NCBI GenBank assembly: GCA_964397565.1
Contig: CAYNJC010000022.1
Span: 1 to 64,000 of the forward strand
DNA length: 64,000 nt
DNA from: JAPLST01 sp964397565
GTDB lineage: Bacteria > Auribacterota > UBA3054 > JAPLST01
Reading direction: 5' to 3'
Shown: in pieces, positions 61,055 to 64,000 of the stretch
Numbering within the stretch: the stretch's first letter is position 1
Layout of the letters: every line of letters starts with the position of its first letter
Made by a program: the position numbers and the translations under genes
The notes under the pieces: generated by a model
Told to the model about the DNA's origin: nothing
The model's database searches: none
What the model saw: the letters and a program-made list of their open reading frames with translations, nothing else

Positions 61055-61129
61055 CTGGCAGACGCAAAGGCGGCGGCACATTTAACATTGCCTGTCGTTT
61101 GCAGAGCGCGGCACAGCATGGTTGTCCAC
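61055..61129 (+). repeat. Direct repeat right of the AbiU2/toxin module
   Basis: Partner of 57829-57903 in the same orientation. The two copies bracket about 3.2 kb holding the AbiU2 remnant, HEPN-like gene, type ISP remnant, toxin and antitoxin. Confidence 0.7.
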
Positions 61130-61177
61130 AACTGCCGCAGATTACGAGACGCAACGCAGCCGCTGATCACGGTGCCA

Positions 61178-61257
61178 TGACGAGTAACGAGCAAGGAGTG
61201 CAGAAGTGGGAAGTGCAGAAACTTTTTCCTTCTGACCTGCGTGCTCGTCACTCGTCA
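61178..61257. repeat. Two convergent 7-base-period tracts
   Basis: Plus reading: ATGACGA, GTAACGA, GCAAGGA, GTGCAGA, AGTGGGA. The right half read on the minus strand: ATTGACG, AGTGACG, AGCACGC, AGGTCAG. The outer 16 bases of each half are inverted copies with one mismatch. Confidence 0.6.
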
Positions 61258-61378
61258 ATTGCTGTTTCTTCCATAAAGAATGCCGGTGACGCGCTCGCGG
61301 AACGCCGTTCCGCGCCTACAATTGCCTGGCTTGCCTTTTGTGCCTTTGCGCCTGTGGGCTAAAGGCTGCAGCCGCAGC

Positions 61379-62434
61379 TTATGGCAGCGCGCCGTGCTGC
61401 CAGATGGTCTCGTATAGCGCCGCGATGTTGGCGGTGGATGACACCGGTTGGAGATTGTGGCAGGGCGCGCAGATCCAGCGCGCGCCGCGGAAGATGCGGA
61501 TGTTGTCGAGCACTTCTGCGCGCACGTCGGCGGGCGTGCCAAACGGCAGGGTCTGTTGATTGTCGATGGCGCCATGAAAAATGACCCGGTCGCCAAAGTC
61601 GCGCACAAGGCCCTCACGCTCCATGCCCGGACAGCGCCATTGAATGGGATTGAGCAACTCGATGCCGGTGACATTGATCAAGTCGGGAATGACTTCGCGC
61701 GCCGCACCATCGGTGTGATAAAAGATGTGCAGGCCGAATTGGCGGGCGAGGTCGGCCATTTTCTTCTGGCGCGGCAGGATGAAGCGGCGGATTTCCTTCA
61801 AGCCCATCAGCAGGCTCGCCTGACTGCCCAAGTCCTCGGCGATGTAGGTCATGTCGATGATACCCTTGCCCATCTCGAACATGCGCTGGTTGAGGCGATA
61901 GTGGTAGTCGAAGAGGTGGTCGAAAATAGCCTCGGCAATGTCCGGCTCGGCCAACAAGTCCATCATGGCCAGCTCCATGCCGCGCATTTGGCAATAGAGC
62001 AGAAACGGCTCGTAGGCGCCACAGCGCACGATGCGCCGGCCAGTGACACTTTTCAGTTGCTGCGCGAACTCGGCCCAGTCGTGGTCGTCGGGATCCGGCC
62101 AGGTGAAGGCATGCACCGCGTCAACACTGGTGACGTCGGCGAGTGGATGATTGGCTACTTCGCAGTAGGCGCCGGCGCCATACTCAGCGGTGACATGCTC
62201 GATGCCCCAGCTATCCGCATTGGGATTGTCAGGATGCGCCGTCACGGTGCGGCGCGCGCCGAGATGCTGCGGCGCGTCGATGTGCAGCGTGTCGAAGAGC
62301 GTGTCCAGAGTTGGGCAGCGCAGATCCTTCAGCAAGCGTTGGGTCACTTCCGCCGTCGCCCAGTAGTCGGTGGGAATGCGGTCGGGTTTCTTGCGGTCAA
62401 ACAGGCAGAGCCAGCGTTCACGCGGCGTCATCAT
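61379..62434 (-). CDS. UroD-fold (uroporphyrinogen decarboxylase-like) methyltransferase family protein
   Basis: 351 aa from ATG 62434, with AAGGAG 5 nt upstream; the frame is open upstream through repeat DNA and is not coding there. MTPRERWLCLFDRKKPDRIP is the usual N-terminus of the MtaA/CmuA-type branch of the UroD superfamily. Then CGAYEPFLLYCQMRG, LGSQASLLMGLKEIRRFILP, FYHTDGAAREVIPDLI, FHGAIDNQQTLPFGTP and ICAPCHNLQPVS, in the family order. Several members are corrinoid:coenzyme M methyltransferases; many are uncharacterised. True HemE is less likely because the context is wrong and the HemE N-terminal signature is absent. A role with the corrinoid activator at 27.7 kb is only inference. 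Confidence 0.85.
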   Translation of the reverse strand: MMTPRERWLCLFDRKKPDRIPTDYWATAEVTQRLLKDLRCPTLDTLFDTLHIDAPQHLGARRTVTAHPDNPNADSWGIEHVTAEYGAGAYCEVANHPLADVTSVDAVHAFTWPDPDDHDWAEFAQQLKSVTGRRIVRCGAYEPFLLYCQMRGMELAMMDLLAEPDIAEAIFDHLFDYHYRLNQRMFEMGKGIIDMTYIAEDLGSQASLLMGLKEIRRFILPRQKKMADLARQFGLHIFYHTDGAAREVIPDLINVTGIELLNPIQWRCPGMEREGLVRDFGDRVIFHGAIDNQQTLPFGTPADVRAEVLDNIRIFRGARWICAPCHNLQPVSSTANIAALYETIWQHGALP

Positions 62435-62788
62435 GCATACTCCTTGGTATTGAACTATTGTTGTCCAAAATGGTTTATCCGGGACACCAGCGGTGTCCAA
62501 TGTGAATAGCCTTGGGCAACGCCCACGGTAACGGAACAAACAAAAAAACAACCCCGCCGGGGTTGAACAATATGCGCGAGCTATGGGTATCCGCAGGTGG
62601 CACGGGTGCTTCTTATTCGACCCCGCCGGGGTCGGATGCCATGGTGCGCATGATCCGTGGGCTGCGCCCACGGCTATTCACATTTGACCCCTGACGGGGT
62701 CGCAGTGCATGCCAAGCCGCACTAACAGTACATGTTTCACCCATTTGTCTTTCCTGTTTTGGGCAGGTCTGGTATTGAACCACCGGTG
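62435..62788. other. Gene-free stretch between gpmI and the UroD-like gene
   Basis: 354 bp, mostly occupied by an inverted-repeat element with several GC-rich palindromes, which may also terminate gpmI transcription. No gene or clear promoter seen. Confidence 0.65.
62492..62691. repeat. Element with 37-bp imperfect inverted ends and nested palindromes
   Basis: 62492-62528 and the reverse complement of 62655-62691 match at 31 of 37 positions, sharing AATGTGAATAGCC and GCCCACGG. Inside lie AACCCC-GCC-GGGGTT (62550-62564) and CGACCCC-GCC-GGGGTCG (62618-62634). A further GACCCC-TGAC-GGGGTC (62686-62701) sits at the right edge. Confidence 0.7.
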
Positions 62789-64000
62789 TTACAGGACGAT
62801 CAGCGAATCAAGATAATCGGCCGGTTTGGCATAGCCCAGCAGATTCAACAAGGTCGCCGCAATGTTACCCAGCCCCGGCTCTTTGACGGCCGGGTTCAAT
62901 GCATAGCGGGCCGTGTCCGGCCCGTGAATGACGAACGGTACCGGATTGAGGGTGTGACTGGTGAGCGGTTCGAATCCCCCGCCGGCGGCCGGCACCGGCT
63001 GGCCGGTTTTCTTGTCGACCGCATACATCTGTTCGCAGTTGCCGTGGTCGGCGGTGACGACCAGCGTGCCGCCCAGCGCGTCAATCACGGCAATGAGTTC
63101 ACCCACACAGGCGTCCACGGTCTTGACTGCTTCAATCGCCGCCGGCAACGAGCCGGTGTGGCCGACCATGTCGCCATTGGCAAAATTGATCCGCAGGAAT
63201 TTGAACGTACCGGACTTGAGCGCGGCAATGGTCGCGGCGGCAATCTCATGCGCTTTCATGGCCGGTGCCTTGTCGAACGCGATTTTATCGGAAGGCACTT
63301 CCTGCCACGTTTCGGATTTTTCATCAAACTTGGCGGAATTATTGCCGTTCCAAAAATAGGTGACATGGCCGAATTTCTGCGTCTCACTGCAGGCAAACTG
63401 GCTGACGCCATTGTGCGCGAGATATTCCGAGATGGTGTGCTCGATCGCCGGCGGCTCGACCAGATATTTGGGCGGCATGTGCGTGTCGCCATCATATTCC
63501 ATCATGCCGGCATAGAAGACTTGCGGCCAGCGCTGGCGCACAAAGCCTTTGCAATCTTTTTCGACAAAGGCGCGGCTGATCTCCATGGCGCGATCACCGC
63601 GGAAATTGAAGAAGACGACGCCGTGGCCGTCGCGAATCGGCGCGATGGGCTGGCCGGGATGGGCCGGGTCTTCGATCACAAAGGGCGGTAAATACTGGTC
63701 ATCCACCTGGGTCTGCTCGCGCAGCAGGCGGATGGCGGTCAGGGCGTCCGGAAAGAGCGGGCCCTGGCCGAGGGCGTGGGCGTTGTAGCCGCGCTCGACG
63801 ATGCGCCAATCGGCCTCATAGCGATCCATGGTCGTGACCATCCGGCCGCCGCCGGAGGCGAAATAATAGCGGCGGATTTTGCCATCGCGCAAGCCTTGCA
63901 CGCGCATGCTCCAGAGATAATCCTCGACGTCGCCAAAATAGCGCAGGGCGCTGAGCGGCGGCACATCGCGCCCATCCAGGAGGCCGTGCACAAACACTTC
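62789..64000 (-). CDS. gpmI: 2,3-bisphosphoglycerate-independent phosphoglycerate mutase, C-terminal part
   Basis: About 404 codons visible; the N-terminus, including the catalytic serine region, lies beyond the right edge, so the in-frame ATG at 63997 is not the start. Seen: VHGLLDGRDVPP (substrate-domain Asp/Arg), SGGGRMVTTMDRYEADW, VVFFNFRGDRAMEIS, NFANGDMVGHTGSLPAAI and VVTADHGNCEQMYAVD, the last two carrying Mn-binding Asp/His residues. The enzyme interconverts 3- and 2-phosphoglycerate in glycolysis/gluconeogenesis. LLNLLGYAKPADYLDSLI is the usual C-terminal end. Confidence 0.95.
   Translation of the reverse strand, partial: EVFVHGLLDGRDVPPLSALRYFGDVEDYLWSMRVQGLRDGKIRRYYFASGGGRMVTTMDRYEADWRIVERGYNAHALGQGPLFPDALTAIRLLREQTQVDDQYLPPFVIEDPAHPGQPIAPIRDGHGVVFFNFRGDRAMEISRAFVEKDCKGFVRQRWPQVFYAGMMEYDGDTHMPPKYLVEPPAIEHTISEYLAHNGVSQFACSETQKFGHVTYFWNGNNSAKFDEKSETWQEVPSDKIAFDKAPAMKAHEIAAATIAALKSGTFKFLRINFANGDMVGHTGSLPAAIEAVKTVDACVGELIAVIDALGGTLVVTADHGNCEQMYAVDKKTGQPVPAAGGGFEPLTSHTLNPVPFVIHGPDTARYALNPAVKEPGLGNIAATLLNLLGYAKPADYLDSLIVL

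Larger units (their letters stand above)
60991..61378. other. Gene-free stretch between the toxin-antitoxin operon and the UroD-like gene
   Basis: About 390 bp. Holds the direct-repeat partner of 57829 (61055-61129), two 7-base-period tracts facing each other (61178-61257) and a hairpin GCGGAAC-GCC-GTTCCGC (about 61297-61313). No gene seen. Confidence 0.65.

Noticed and set aside
61379..62434. HemE (uroporphyrinogen decarboxylase) proper
   Set aside because: The N-terminal HemE signature is missing and the sequence follows the methyltransferase-like branch of the superfamily.
62961..62990. GGTTCGAATCC, which looks like a tRNA T-loop
   Set aside because: It is inside gpmI and encodes GFEPLTS on the minus strand; no acceptor stem or anticodon arm can be built around it.

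Overview
The window is a GC-rich bacterial chromosome segment carrying about 34 genes or gene remnants. Almost all lie on the minus strand; the clear exception is a seven-gene plus-strand block at 43.9-50.0 kb. The PEP-CTERM-tailed exported proteins, the Ech-type hydrogenase, a corrinoid-activation protein and the style of the intergenic repeats suggest an anaerobic member of the PVC group, perhaps Kiritimatiellota or a relative. This is inference: there is no rRNA or other phylogenetic marker to confirm it.

Layout. (1) 1-21 kb: six tandem paralogous genes for very large secreted NHL-repeat proteins ending in PEP-CTERM anchors, in a long form (about 1460 aa) and a short form (about 917 aa). 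Two of the copies carry near-identical consensus promoters. (2) 21-31 kb: a minus-strand run of Gfo/Idh/MocA oxidoreductase, sugar isomerase/epimerase-like protein, tsaE, thiL, a double-domain M16 peptidase homologue without its zinc motifs, a HIT protein, a corrinoid-protein activator (2Fe-2S plus ASKHA), proC and an unknown exported protein. (3) 31-40 kb: a MoxR/DUF58/VWA (Bat-like) operon with overlapping genes and a very large membrane-anchored partner. (4) 40.7-43.4 kb: alaS. (5) 43.9-50.0 kb: a fused HTH-PTS EIIA regulator followed by echA-F, with an intergenic repeat cluster between echE and echF. (6) 50.4-61 kb: a defence-like island with an ORC-type ATPase-TPR protein, a second AAA ATPase, a TIR-NB-ARC-TPR protein, an AbiU2-like gene broken by one stop codon, a HEPN-like protein, the tail of a type ISP restriction-modification enzyme, a RelE/ParE-like toxin and an XRE-Panacea antitoxin. 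(7) 61.4-64 kb: a UroD-fold methyltransferase-like gene and the C-terminal part of gpmI, cut by the window edge.

How the genes fit together. The Ech hydrogenase would couple ferredoxin oxidation to H2 formation and ion pumping, and the EIIA-type regulator may tie it to PTS phosphorylation state. The corrinoid activator and the UroD-fold protein hint at corrinoid-dependent methyl transfer. The RelE/ParE-Panacea pair looks like a toxin-antitoxin module, and the two TPR/STAND proteins look like nucleotide-dependent sensors.

The noncoding DNA is unusually structured. There are arrays of short perfect hairpins, several interspersed repeat families, a 155-bp MITE-like element with 13-bp perfect terminal inverted repeats, a roughly 200-bp element with 37-bp imperfect inverted ends, and degenerate purine-rich repeats with a strict 7-base period. 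Two defence-type genes have -10 boxes so close to the start codon that leaderless mRNAs are predicted.
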